DNA from: Caldifarciminota bacterium 4484_18
Lineage (GTDB): Bacteria > Hydrothermota > UBA3073 > NMUJ01
Direction: 5' to 3'
Length of the DNA stretch: 13,585 nt
Assembly: GCA_002256535.1 (NCBI GenBank)
Contig: NMUJ01000026.1
Span: forward strand, 1-13,585
The translations under genes were made by a program, and so were the position numbers. Position 1 is the first letter of the stretch. Every line of letters starts with the position of its first letter. Below are positions 1 to 7,021 of the stretch, piece after piece. The notes below the pieces were generated by a model, which searched no databases, was not told the DNA's origin, and saw only the letters and a list, made by a program, of their open reading frames with translations.

Positions 1-132
1 GCAGGTTTCGTACGTGCCAAAGTACGTGCCGGGTTTCACGGTAAAGGACGTAACCTCATCGTCCGCCTCATACCTGAAGGTAACAGCATATGGACGCGTC
101 TCGTTGATGTACTATGTGGCGTCGCAAAGTAA
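1..132 (+). CDS. C-terminal end of an unidentified protein (5' truncated by window edge)
   Basis: Reading from base 1 in frame 1 gives 43 residues and a TAA stop at 130-132. The peptide starts AGFVRAKVRAGFHGKGRNL and ends with LVDVLCGVAK. It is basic, with no motif I recognise. Codon use (CGT, GTA, ATA, GGT) matches the genes downstream, and its stop lies 19 bases inside the following kinase gene, which suggests a translationally coupled neighbour in one operon. The family cannot be named from this fragment, so no function is proposed. Confidence 0.6.
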   Translation, partial: AGFVRAKVRAGFHGKGRNLIVRLIPEGNSIWTRLVDVLCGVAK

Positions 133-1184
133 AGATATATGTATTTGTTACGCTCATCGCATTACTGGCGGGGGTGTTACTTTTTTCACAATATCTGGCA
201 CGTGCGCTCGAGGACAGGTCACGAATAATTTCACGCCTATACGGTAGGTTTATACAGTTGCCGGAAGAGGAACAACTTGTCAATATATTTTTTGAGGAAA
301 TTGTCCAGAAGATAGATTTCCCTGTAATAGTGACGGATGAGAGAGGTGAGATCATAGCCTACAATAACATAAGGGATGACCCTACACGTGTGTTGGATAA
401 GTTACGCCGTAGGACCACCCCTATAGTGCTTAGCTATCACGGTAAAACGCTCGCCTATGTGTATTATGGTGCGTCACGGCTCGAACGTCTGCTACGGGTA
501 GCGCCTTACATACAGATGGTGGCTACACTGGCACTTATAGCTATTGGTATATACTGGTTTCATCTCGTTGAGGAACGTGAAAAGGAACATCTATGGCTTG
601 GCATGGCCAAGGAGACCGCACACCAGTTAGGTACCCCACTATCGTCGTTGGCTGCATGGGTTGAGTTCGTAAATGATACCCATATACGTGAGAAGATGGG
701 CGAAGATATTGAGCGCCTCCATAAGATAGCAAACAGGTTTCAAAAGATAGGGTCACCGATTAAGTTTGAACCTATCGACCTACGTAACGTGATCGACCAT
801 ACCGTTGGATACCTGAAGCCACGGCTATCGGATCGCATAACACTAAACGTGGACGTACCCTATGTTAAGCTCGAAGGTGATAGCGAGTTAGTTTCGTGGA
901 TGTTCGAAAACCTCCTACGTAATGCGGTGGATGCTGGTGCCACCATAGTCGACATTGTAGCACGTACAAAAGACGATAAGGTGGTGATCGAAGTCTCCGA
1001 CAACGGTAAAGGTATCAAACCCGAACATCGTGGGCTCATCTTTGTGCCAGGCTTCACTACCAAACATTATGGGTGGGGGTTAGGCTTATCTTTTGTCAAA
1101 CGTATCGTCGAGCTGCATGGCGGTAACATAAAGTTGATGCGTGACAAAAGAACCGTTTTCCAGATATTATTACCTGTGAGATGA
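114..1184 (+). CDS. PorY-like membrane sensor histidine kinase
   Basis: This 356-residue sensor kinase probably autophosphorylates on His170 and passes phosphate to the regulator encoded next. A transmembrane helix spans about residues 7-27. An extracytoplasmic sensor region of about 100 residues follows (containing IDFPVIVTDERGEI, 67-80), then a second helix at about 130-150. The H box is MAKETAHQLGTPLSSL, with His170. The ATPase domain has the N box NLLRNAVDA (about 267-274), the G1 box DNGKG (296-300), an F-box-like FVPGFTTK (310-317) and the G2 box GWGLGLSFVKRI (320-331). No HAMP or PAS domain is obvious. The H box and the REC-PglZ partner resemble the PorY/PorX pair of Bacteroidetes; that likeness comes from family knowledge and was not searched. 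ATG 114 overlaps the preceding gene by 19 bases and is kept because helix 1 starts only six residues later. The stop overlaps the next start (ATGA). Confidence 0.88.
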   Translation: MWRRKVKIYVFVTLIALLAGVLLFSQYLARALEDRSRIISRLYGRFIQLPEEEQLVNIFFEEIVQKIDFPVIVTDERGEIIAYNNIRDDPTRVLDKLRRRTTPIVLSYHGKTLAYVYYGASRLERLLRVAPYIQMVATLALIAIGIYWFHLVEEREKEHLWLGMAKETAHQLGTPLSSLAAWVEFVNDTHIREKMGEDIERLHKIANRFQKIGSPIKFEPIDLRNVIDHTVGYLKPRLSDRITLNVDVPYVKLEGDSELVSWMFENLLRNAVDAGATIVDIVARTKDDKVVIEVSDNGKGIKPEHRGLIFVPGFTTKHYGWGLGLSFVKRIVELHGGNIKLMRDKRTVFQILLPVR

Positions 1185-2677
1185 AACCCCGCATACTGTG
1201 GATAGACGACGAGATTGTTACGTTGGAACCACTCATAAAGTTGCTCGAAAATGCCGGCTACTACGTGATACCCGCTGCAAGTGGTGACAAAGGTATAGAG
1301 ATCTTGCTTAATGATCGTATCGATCTGGTGTTGTTGGACGAAATCATGCCAGGTAAGGATGGGTTAGCTGTGCTGAATGATATGCATGCACTCGGTATAG
1401 ATGTACCAGTGGTTATGGTCACAAAAGTCGAGGATGCCGACTTCATAACCGAAACGCTATCCAAAAAGGTAGCAGGGTTCGTCATAAAGCCGATAAAGTT
1501 TGCACAACTCTATGCGGTTGTTAAGCAGATACTGGAACAGCCACAGCTTGTGGAGAAGGAGCTACCCAAGGAGTACACAAGGTTCTACAATAACGTGATG
1601 GAACGTCTAAATAGAGGTGATATCACACCTGAGGGGTGGATCGATATCTACAAATCGTTACTGAAATGGGACATAAGTATCGATATACCGGGGTTCCATG
1701 AGTTACATGATGGGCTTTGGGAGAAAGTCGAGAAGCATTTTTCACAGTATGTAGAACACCACTACAGGGATTGGGTCGAAGGTACAGGCCCACTACTATC
1801 GCCGTATGTTGTGAAAGAAGAGCTGCTACCATTTTTGTACGAACATAAACGTATGCTGTTTCTACTGATGGATTGTATGAGGTTTGACGTGTGGTGGGCA
1901 ATCAAGAAGGAGCTCACCCCCATGTATCATATAGACGAATCCGCATACTACTCGATATTACCGACAGCTACACCATTTGCACGTAATGCGATATTTTCGG
2001 GCGAATTTCCAATCGATTTCGTGAAGCAATATCCTGATGCATGGCGTAACAATGAATGTGAACGCCCTGCATTCATGAAAAGGTGGGGGGGTACAAAAAA
2101 TGTAGCCTTTGTCAAGATTATTAAGAGCGAAGATGCTGAGGTATTACCCGATATTTTGGCCAACTACAAACGTTACCCATTGATTGTAGTAGTGGTCAAC
2201 CTCATCGATATGCTCGTACATCGGCCCAAACATGGGTTATTGTATGAGGTTGTCCAGGATATCAAAGGCTTACGTGACCTAAGTGCGTTGTGGTTTTCGA
2301 AATCTATGCTGCTAAACTTCATACGTGGGTTACATAGCCACGGTTATGCAATATTTCTGACCACAGATCATGGTGCAATACTTGGCAGGAAGGGGGTCAA
2401 AATCTACGGTGGTGAACACATATCACCAAGCTTACGGTACAAATACGATCGTTTCATAAAGGTTGAAGACAAGCGAGCTGCTATGCTCATAAACGAGCCA
2501 CGTGGATACAGGTTAGCACCTGAAAATATGCAGTTCGCTATCGCGAAGGAAGATTACTTTTTCATATATCCCACACACCCTGATGTCTACGAAAAGCGAT
2601 ATAAGTTTCTGTTCCAACACGGTGGCATATCGTTACAGGAGATGATCATACCACTTGTGAAACTCGAACCCCTATGA
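1181..2677 (+). CDS. porX: PorX-like response regulator with PglZ (alkaline-phosphatase-fold) domain
   Basis: This 498-residue protein has an N-terminal receiver domain (about 1-120) with Asp9/Asp10, phosphoacceptor Asp53 (LLDEIMPGKDG), Thr81 and Lys103. After a helical linker comes a PglZ domain. It shows LLMDCMRFD (Asp231), ILPTATPFAR (Thr262/Thr264, candidate nucleophile region), TTDHG (Asp396, His397) and FQHGG (His480), consistent with metal ligands and catalytic residues of the alkaline phosphatase superfamily. There is no DNA-binding domain. In Bacteroidetes, PorX acts in the type IX secretion pathway and its PglZ domain has been reported as a phosphodiesterase acting on oligonucleotides. 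Whether that role applies here is unknown, as no secretion gene is in view. The ATG overlaps the kinase stop by four bases (1181-1184), so the pair is almost certainly co-translated. The gene symbol rests on architecture only. Confidence 0.87.
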   Translation: MKPRILWIDDEIVTLEPLIKLLENAGYYVIPAASGDKGIEILLNDRIDLVLLDEIMPGKDGLAVLNDMHALGIDVPVVMVTKVEDADFITETLSKKVAGFVIKPIKFAQLYAVVKQILEQPQLVEKELPKEYTRFYNNVMERLNRGDITPEGWIDIYKSLLKWDISIDIPGFHELHDGLWEKVEKHFSQYVEHHYRDWVEGTGPLLSPYVVKEELLPFLYEHKRMLFLLMDCMRFDVWWAIKKELTPMYHIDESAYYSILPTATPFARNAIFSGEFPIDFVKQYPDAWRNNECERPAFMKRWGGTKNVAFVKIIKSEDAEVLPDILANYKRYPLIVVVVNLIDMLVHRPKHGLLYEVVQDIKGLRDLSALWFSKSMLLNFIRGLHSHGYAIFLTTDHGAILGRKGVKIYGGEHISPSLRYKYDRFIKVEDKRAAMLINEPRGYRLAPENMQFAIAKEDYFFIYPTHPDVYEKRYKFLFQHGGISLQEMIIPLVKLEPL

Positions 2678-3273
2678 AGATAGCAATACTTGGTGGTACG
2701 TTTAACCCACCACATATTGGACACCTGATAATCAGTGAACGTGCATATTCGGTACTAAAGCTCGATCGTGTATTCTTTATACCAGCTAATATACCGCCTA
2801 TAAAAGAGAAGTTCACCGAGATCGGCAAACACCATAGGTTGAAGATGACACAACTTGCGACCAAGGATAACCCTCACTTCACTGTGTTGGATTGGGAATT
2901 GCAGCGTGGCGGTGTATCATATACGATTGATACTGTGGACGAAATTCGTGCAAAGCTATCACCAACTGAGATATATCTCATAATGGGGTGGGATCAGGCA
3001 CTGATTTTCGACAAGTGGAAAGACCCCGATAAGCTTCTGGAGCTCTGTAAGCCTATTGTATTTACACGACCCGGCTACGAAGGTACGTTACCTGAGATAT
3101 TGAGAAATAGCCAAACATTACCACTACATATTGATGTATCGTCATCCATGATACGTGATATGTTGATACGTGGTGAATCCATCCGTTACTTGGTACCCAA
3201 TACCGTCATTTCTTACATCTACAAGCACAAACTATATGGGGTGAAGGGTCACGATTTCTTCCTCGCAAGGTAG
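2674..3273 (+). CDS. nadD: Nicotinate-nucleotide adenylyltransferase
   Basis: This 199-residue enzyme transfers AMP from ATP to nicotinate mononucleotide, giving deamido-NAD, the penultimate step of NAD synthesis. Family motifs are clear: GGTFNPPHIGH at 7-17 (HxGH nucleotidyltransferase motif, His14 and His17), MGWD at 104-107, and SSSMIR at 156-161, matching the usual ISSTxIR. Length is normal. The last ten or so residues (VKGHDFFLAR) look like an add-on beyond the usual YKHKLYG ending. This extension overlaps the 3' end of dnaJ on the other strand by 25 bases. The ATG overlaps the porX-like stop (ATGA, 2674-2677), so it is the last gene of that operon. nadA lies about 4 kb away on the same strand but in a separate transcription unit. 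Confidence 0.93.
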   Translation: MKIAILGGTFNPPHIGHLIISERAYSVLKLDRVFFIPANIPPIKEKFTEIGKHHRLKMTQLATKDNPHFTVLDWELQRGGVSYTIDTVDEIRAKLSPTEIYLIMGWDQALIFDKWKDPDKLLELCKPIVFTRPGYEGTLPEILRNSQTLPLHIDVSSSMIRDMLIRGESIRYLVPNTVISYIYKHKLYGVKGHDFFLAR

Positions 3274-4370
3274 GGTGCAATCTCCTTGAGCTTATTTTTG
3301 ATATCACGTGGCAAATCCTCTGGTATCTTCACATGTAGTTCAACCACCTCGTCACCACGTCCCCAACCATTTACATTGGGTATACCTCTACCCGTAAGCC
3401 GTATGACTTTACCATCGGGTGTACCAGGTGCTATCTTCACGGTTACGGACTTACCATCAGGTGTAGGTAGCTCAACCGTACCACCAAGTACAAACGTGGT
3501 GAACGGTACCTCCAACCTCAGCAGTACATCGTTACCTTTGCGTTTGAAGACAGGGTGCGGCTTCTCGTTTATTGTGACGAGCAGGTCACCCGGTGGCCCA
3601 CCATCAGTACTTGCGTTACCCTTACCCTTTATTGTGAGTGTATCGCCATTCCTGACACCAGCCGGTATATGTACCTCAACACGCTCCTTCTTGGGTACAC
3701 GACCTTTACCCCCACATACGTTACACCTGCTTGCAAGTATAGTGCCGGTACCACCACATTCGGGGCATGTGGTCACACTTACGAATCTACCAAATATGTT
3801 TTCAGATACACGTTGTATCTGTCCCCTACCTCTACATACGGGGCAGGTCTGTGTGGTACCGCCCCTACCGTTACAAGCGGGGCATATCACCTGTCGTGTA
3901 TATCTGATGGTCTTTGTGGTACCCTTGATTATCTCCTCTAATTCAAGTGGCAAAACTATACGTAGGTCTTCACCACGATGTCGTACACGTACCCTGGTAC
4001 CGAAAAGATCTTGGAAGATCGACCCCCTTATACCGAAATCGCGTATGAGGTTATCGAAGAATTCACCAAATATATCACGTAGATCGTCGAAATGTGTGAA
4101 ATGCTCCCATGTGAACCCCTGGTCACCGAACGTACCTTCGACCCCCGCATGTCCATATCTATCGTATAATGAACGTTTATGATCATCCATAAGTACTTCA
4201 TAGGCTTCTGATATCTCCTTGAATTTCTCCTCAGCTTCCTTGCGGTTATCGGGATTCTTATCAGGATGATATTTGAGTGCCAACCTCCTATATGCATGCT
4301 TTATCTCCTCTTTGGTAGCATTACGAGATACACCAAGTATCTCATAGTAATCTTTTTTCGTTACTGCCAT
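3249..4370 (-). CDS. dnaJ: Chaperone protein DnaJ (Hsp40)
   Basis: This is a type I Hsp40 of 373 residues that delivers substrates to DnaK and stimulates its ATPase. The J domain (about 6-71) carries the HPD signature at 35-37. The next region (about 72-130) is rich in Phe and Asp but poor in glycine compared with the classical G/F linker. Four zinc-binding repeats follow, beginning at Cys163 (CPACNGRG), Cys176 (CPVCRGRG), Cys202 (CPECGGTG) and Cys216 (CNVCGGKG). The C-terminal substrate-binding and dimerisation domains are complete. I chose ATG at 4370 because it overlaps the dnaK stop as TGATG. A GTG at 4373 is in frame and would add one residue. It is the last gene of the grpE-dnaK-dnaJ operon, and its end overlaps nadD by 25 bases tail to tail. 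Confidence 0.95.
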   Translation of the reverse strand: MAVTKKDYYEILGVSRNATKEEIKHAYRRLALKYHPDKNPDNRKEAEEKFKEISEAYEVLMDDHKRSLYDRYGHAGVEGTFGDQGFTWEHFTHFDDLRDIFGEFFDNLIRDFGIRGSIFQDLFGTRVRVRHRGEDLRIVLPLELEEIIKGTTKTIRYTRQVICPACNGRGGTTQTCPVCRGRGQIQRVSENIFGRFVSVTTCPECGGTGTILASRCNVCGGKGRVPKKERVEVHIPAGVRNGDTLTIKGKGNASTDGGPPGDLLVTINEKPHPVFKRKGNDVLLRLEVPFTTFVLGGTVELPTPDGKSVTVKIAPGTPDGKVIRLTGRGIPNVNGWGRGDEVVELHVKIPEDLPRDIKNKLKEIAPYLARKKS

Positions 4371-6280
4371 CACTTGTTCTCTACTTCATAGTCGGTATCT
4401 ACGGGACCTTCACCCTCCCTTTTAGGCTGTTGGGTTGAACTCGCCTGTGTACCACCTGGTGGCGTCTGTACACCGGCAGCACGATAGATCTCCTGTGCCA
4501 CTTTATGTGCCGCAGCTTCAAGCGCCCGTATACCGGAACGTATGGTTTCGGCATCTTCGGATTTCATCTTCTCACGTAGCTCTTTGATAGCATTTTCGAT
4601 AGCTTCGCGATCCGCTTGCGCAATCTTATCACCCTGCTCCTTGAGTAGCTTCTCCATCGTGTATATGAGTTGATCAGCTTGATTACGTAGGTCGATAACC
4701 TCCTTCTTCTTGCGATCCTCCTCCGCATGTAGCTCTGCTTCCTTCTGCATACGTTCGATCTCCTCATCCGTAAGGCCGCTTGATGCAGTTATCCTGATAG
4801 ATTGCTCCTTCCCGGTACCGAGATCCTTTGCAGATACATGTAAGATACCGTCAGCATCTATAGTGAAGGTGACCTCAATCTGTGGTACACCTCTCGGTGC
4901 TGGTGGTATACCCTCGAGTATGAACCTACCCAGTGACCGGTTATCCTTGGCGAGTGGACGTTCACCCTGTAATACATGTACTTCGACAGCAGTCTGGTTA
5001 TCAGCCGCTGTGGTGAATATCTTCTTACGTGATACTGGTATACGAGTGTTACGATCGACCATCGGTGTCATAACACCACCGAGTGTCTCCACACCCAACG
5101 TCAGTGGTGTCACATCCAGCAATAGTATATCGCGGACACTTTCGTCACCTGCGAGTATAGCCCCTTGTATGGCAGCACCTAAAGCGACAACTTCGTCAGG
5201 GTTGATACCCTTCTGAGGTTCTTTACCGAGGATCTCCTGTACAAACTGTTGTACCTTTGGTACACGTGTCATACCACCTACGAGTAGCACCTCGTCTACA
5301 TCTTTGGGTGTGATTTTAGCATCCTTCAACGCCTGTTCAACCGGTCCGCGCATACGTTCGATGAGATCTGCGGTCAATGCTTCAAACTTGGCACGAGTGA
5401 GCTTAATTTCAAGATGCTTGGGACCAGACTCGTCTGCTGTTATAAATGGTAAGCTGATCGTGGTCTCCATCATACTTGATAGCTCCTTTTTGGCCTTCTC
5501 CGCAGCCTCACGTAATCTCTGCAGTGCGTAACGATCCTTACGTAGGTCGATACCATGCTCCTTATTGAACTCCTCTATGAGCCAATCCACTATACGTTGG
5601 TCGAAATTGTCACCCCCCAAGTGGGTATCACCTGAAGTGGACTTGACTTCGAATACACCTTCGCCTATCTCGAGTATCGATATGTCAAATGTACCGCCAC
5701 CAAGGTCGAACACCGCTATCAAACCTCCCTTCTTCTTCTCCATACCATACGCGAGTGATGCAGCAGTTGGTTCGTTTATGATACGAACCACCTCCAACCC
5801 CGCTATTGTGCCGGCATCACGTGTAGCTTTACGTTGGTCATCGTTAAAATATGCAGGTACGGTGATGACGGCTTTCTTGACTTCGTGACCAAGGTAATCC
5901 TCAGCCGCCTTTTTAAGATAGCGTAGTACCATCGCTGATATCTCAGGTGGTGAGTACATCTTACCACCCATCATCATACGTGCATCATCGTGTGGCCCAC
6001 GTAGCACCTTGTAAGTCACCATCTTTATCTCCTCGGTAACCTCATTGTAGCGACGGCCCATGAACCGCTTTATCGAGTATATCGTGTTTTCGGGGTTGAT
6101 AATCTGCTGCCGTTTAGCTAACGACCCAGTAAGTATTTCGCCATCCTTCCATGCCACCACAGAGGGGGTGACACGTTCACCCTCGGGGTTGGGTATGACT
6201 TTGGGTTCACCACCTTCAACGATTGCTACACAGGAGTTGGTTGTTCCCAAATCTATACCTATAATTCTTTCTTTGGCCAT
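4370..6280 (-). CDS. dnaK: Molecular chaperone DnaK (Hsp70)
   Basis: This full-length Hsp70 of 636 residues is an ATP-dependent cytoplasmic chaperone working with DnaJ and GrpE. The nucleotide-binding domain starts with GIDLGTTNSCV (8-18). It contains VFDLGGGTFD (phosphate 2) and VLLVGGMTRVP (adenosine motif), followed by the interdomain linker LLLDVTPLTLG at about 385-395. The beta substrate-binding domain and helical lid follow. A Gly/Gln/Thr-rich tail ends in DTDYEVENK, only loosely like the usual acidic EEVK-type end. The start is three bases after the grpE stop (TAA AG ATG), with only a weak purine stretch for ribosome binding, so translation probably depends on coupling to grpE. The stop overlaps the dnaJ start. 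Confidence 0.97.
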   Translation of the reverse strand: MAKERIIGIDLGTTNSCVAIVEGGEPKVIPNPEGERVTPSVVAWKDGEILTGSLAKRQQIINPENTIYSIKRFMGRRYNEVTEEIKMVTYKVLRGPHDDARMMMGGKMYSPPEISAMVLRYLKKAAEDYLGHEVKKAVITVPAYFNDDQRKATRDAGTIAGLEVVRIINEPTAASLAYGMEKKKGGLIAVFDLGGGTFDISILEIGEGVFEVKSTSGDTHLGGDNFDQRIVDWLIEEFNKEHGIDLRKDRYALQRLREAAEKAKKELSSMMETTISLPFITADESGPKHLEIKLTRAKFEALTADLIERMRGPVEQALKDAKITPKDVDEVLLVGGMTRVPKVQQFVQEILGKEPQKGINPDEVVALGAAIQGAILAGDESVRDILLLDVTPLTLGVETLGGVMTPMVDRNTRIPVSRKKIFTTAADNQTAVEVHVLQGERPLAKDNRSLGRFILEGIPPAPRGVPQIEVTFTIDADGILHVSAKDLGTGKEQSIRITASSGLTDEEIERMQKEAELHAEEDRKKKEVIDLRNQADQLIYTMEKLLKEQGDKIAQADREAIENAIKELREKMKSEDAETIRSGIRALEAAAHKVAQEIYRAAGVQTPPGGTQASSTQQPKREGEGPVDTDYEVENK

Positions 6281-6282
6281 CT

Positions 6283-6681
6283 TTACTCGGGATGGTCGTC
6301 GGTCTCCTCGATGAAGAGCGCTTCGTGGCGTTCGGGGTTAAATTTCTCGCCTACACTTGTGTAACACCGTAGACCCAGCTCCTCCAGCGTCTGCCTGAGT
6401 TGCGAGTAGATCATCTCTACACCTTTCTTGAGGCTATCGAGGTTGTTCGCATTCTTGACATAATGGAGTGCCTGTTCGAGGTTATCGAGCACCGGTATTA
6501 TTGCCAGCAGCATCTTTTCCTGTGCCACCCTGCGAGTGCGATCACGTTCTTTATCCAGTTGACGACGAAAATTGTCCAGCTCCGCCAACACCGTAAAGTA
6601 CTTCTCACGCCACTGTTTGGCATCGTTTTTGTATAATTCAAGCTCCTCCTTTAGCTTCTGTGTCCAATGCTTCTTACCCAT
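6283..6681 (-). CDS. grpE: GrpE nucleotide exchange factor, C-terminally short
   Basis: GrpE releases ADP from DnaK. This protein has 132 residues, while most GrpE proteins have about 180-200. The N-terminal part is a long charged coiled coil (about 5-60, including YFTVLAELDNFRRQLDKERD). The conserved central helices follow (LLAIIPVLDNLEQAL, then GVEMIYSQLRQTLEELGL). The head domain begins normally (GEKFNPERHEALFIEETDD) but stops at HPE. The usual continuation, of the type GTVxxxxxxGY....RxxRPAxVxV and about 30-40 residues long, is missing. It cannot be rescued by a frameshift because dnaK starts three bases later. The ATG is preceded by AGGA (6690-6687) at a five-base gap, and a good promoter lies upstream. 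Identity is secure; full function is uncertain. Confidence 0.9.
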   Translation of the reverse strand: MGKKHWTQKLKEELELYKNDAKQWREKYFTVLAELDNFRRQLDKERDRTRRVAQEKMLLAIIPVLDNLEQALHYVKNANNLDSLKKGVEMIYSQLRQTLEELGLRCYTSVGEKFNPERHEALFIEETDDHPE

Positions 6682-6686
6682 TTTTG

Positions 6687-6690
6687 TCCT
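6687..6690 (-). promoter_or_regulatory. Ribosome binding site of grpE
   Basis: AGGA on the minus strand, five bases before the grpE ATG. With the predicted transcript start near 6695 the leader would be only about 14 bases long. Confidence 0.55.
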
Positions 6691-6701
6691 GGAACATAAA
6701 T

Positions 6702-6730
6702 AATATAATGCATATACTGGGGTTCGTCAA
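6702..6730 (-). promoter_or_regulatory. Sigma-70-type promoter of the grpE-dnaK-dnaJ operon
   Basis: On the minus strand, TTGACG (6730-6725) is followed by a 17-base spacer and TATATT (6707-6702), close to the vegetative consensus and placed about 20 bases before the grpE ATG. I find no CIRCE inverted repeat (TTAGCACTC-N9-GAGTGCTAA) in the gap, so HrcA control is not supported by the sequence. Confidence 0.65.
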
Positions 6731-6749
6731 CTGTGTACACACTTATGGA

Positions 6750-6779
6750 TTTACAAATTTATAATTTCGATATTATAAA
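6750..6779 (+). promoter_or_regulatory. Sigma-70-type promoter of the thiS-like/nadA unit
   Basis: TTTACA (6750-6755) is followed by 17 bases and TTATAA (6773-6778), or 18 bases and TATAAA (6774-6779), within a very A+T-rich stretch. It faces away from the grpE promoter; the two -35 boxes are about 20 bases apart, in a 137-base divergent gap. Confidence 0.5.
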
Positions 6780-6818
6780 AGGATAAGTTTTGTGCGTTGT
6801 TGGCTAACGGGATAAAGG

Positions 6819-7019
6819 ATGGAGATTTTTATCAAACCTGACCAGAAGTTCATCAAGGTAGATGGGGTCAAAACCGTGCGTGAGCTTATCAAAAAGCTTG
6901 GCTTCAGAGAAGAAGAGGTACTTGTTGTTGAAACTGATAGCAAGAAGTTACTCACCCCAGATGAGAAGATATCACCCGAATGGCGTATAGAGATACGTAA
7001 GGTGATATCTGGAGGATAG
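6819..7019 (+). CDS. ThiS/MoaD-family ubiquitin-like sulfur carrier protein
   Basis: This 66-residue protein has the beta-grasp pattern of a bacterial sulfur carrier (MEIFIKPDQKFIKV..., VRELIKKLGF, EEVLVVE) and ends exactly in Gly-Gly. That terminus is adenylylated and thiocarboxylated in ThiS and MoaD. It cannot be assigned to thiamin, molybdopterin or tRNA thiolation from sequence alone: no E1-like ThiF/MoeB partner or other pathway gene is in view. ATG 6819 is the first possible start, because an in-frame TAA lies at 6813-6815. Only a purine run (ATAAAGG) touches the start, so ribosome binding is weak. The nadA start follows two bases after its stop, so the two genes form one unit. Confidence 0.78.
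   Translation: MEIFIKPDQKFIKVDGVKTVRELIKKLGFREEEVLVVETDSKKLLTPDEKISPEWRIEIRKVISGG
7011..7015 (+). promoter_or_regulatory. Ribosome binding site of nadA inside the Gly-Gly codons
   Basis: GGAGG at 7011-7015, six bases before the nadA ATG, is a strong Shine-Dalgarno sequence. It is also the coding sequence (GGA GGA TAG) for the essential C-terminal Gly-Gly of the upstream sulfur carrier. Confidence 0.8.
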
Positions 7020-7021
7020 CT

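Noticed and set aside
14..247. Open frame on the plus strand overlapping the kinase start.
   Set aside because: It overlaps both the upstream frame-1 gene end and the kinase N terminus, and its peptide has no recognisable feature.
3286..4182. A long open frame of 298 codons on the plus strand.
   Set aside because: It lies wholly antisense to dnaJ, its product is of Ser/Pro/Leu-rich low-information type, and it has no ribosome binding site or known motif. It is a shadow of dnaJ.
4710..5216. Open frame of 168 codons on the plus strand opposite dnaK.
   Set aside because: Ser-rich shadow of a strongly conserved dnaK sequence with no independent support.
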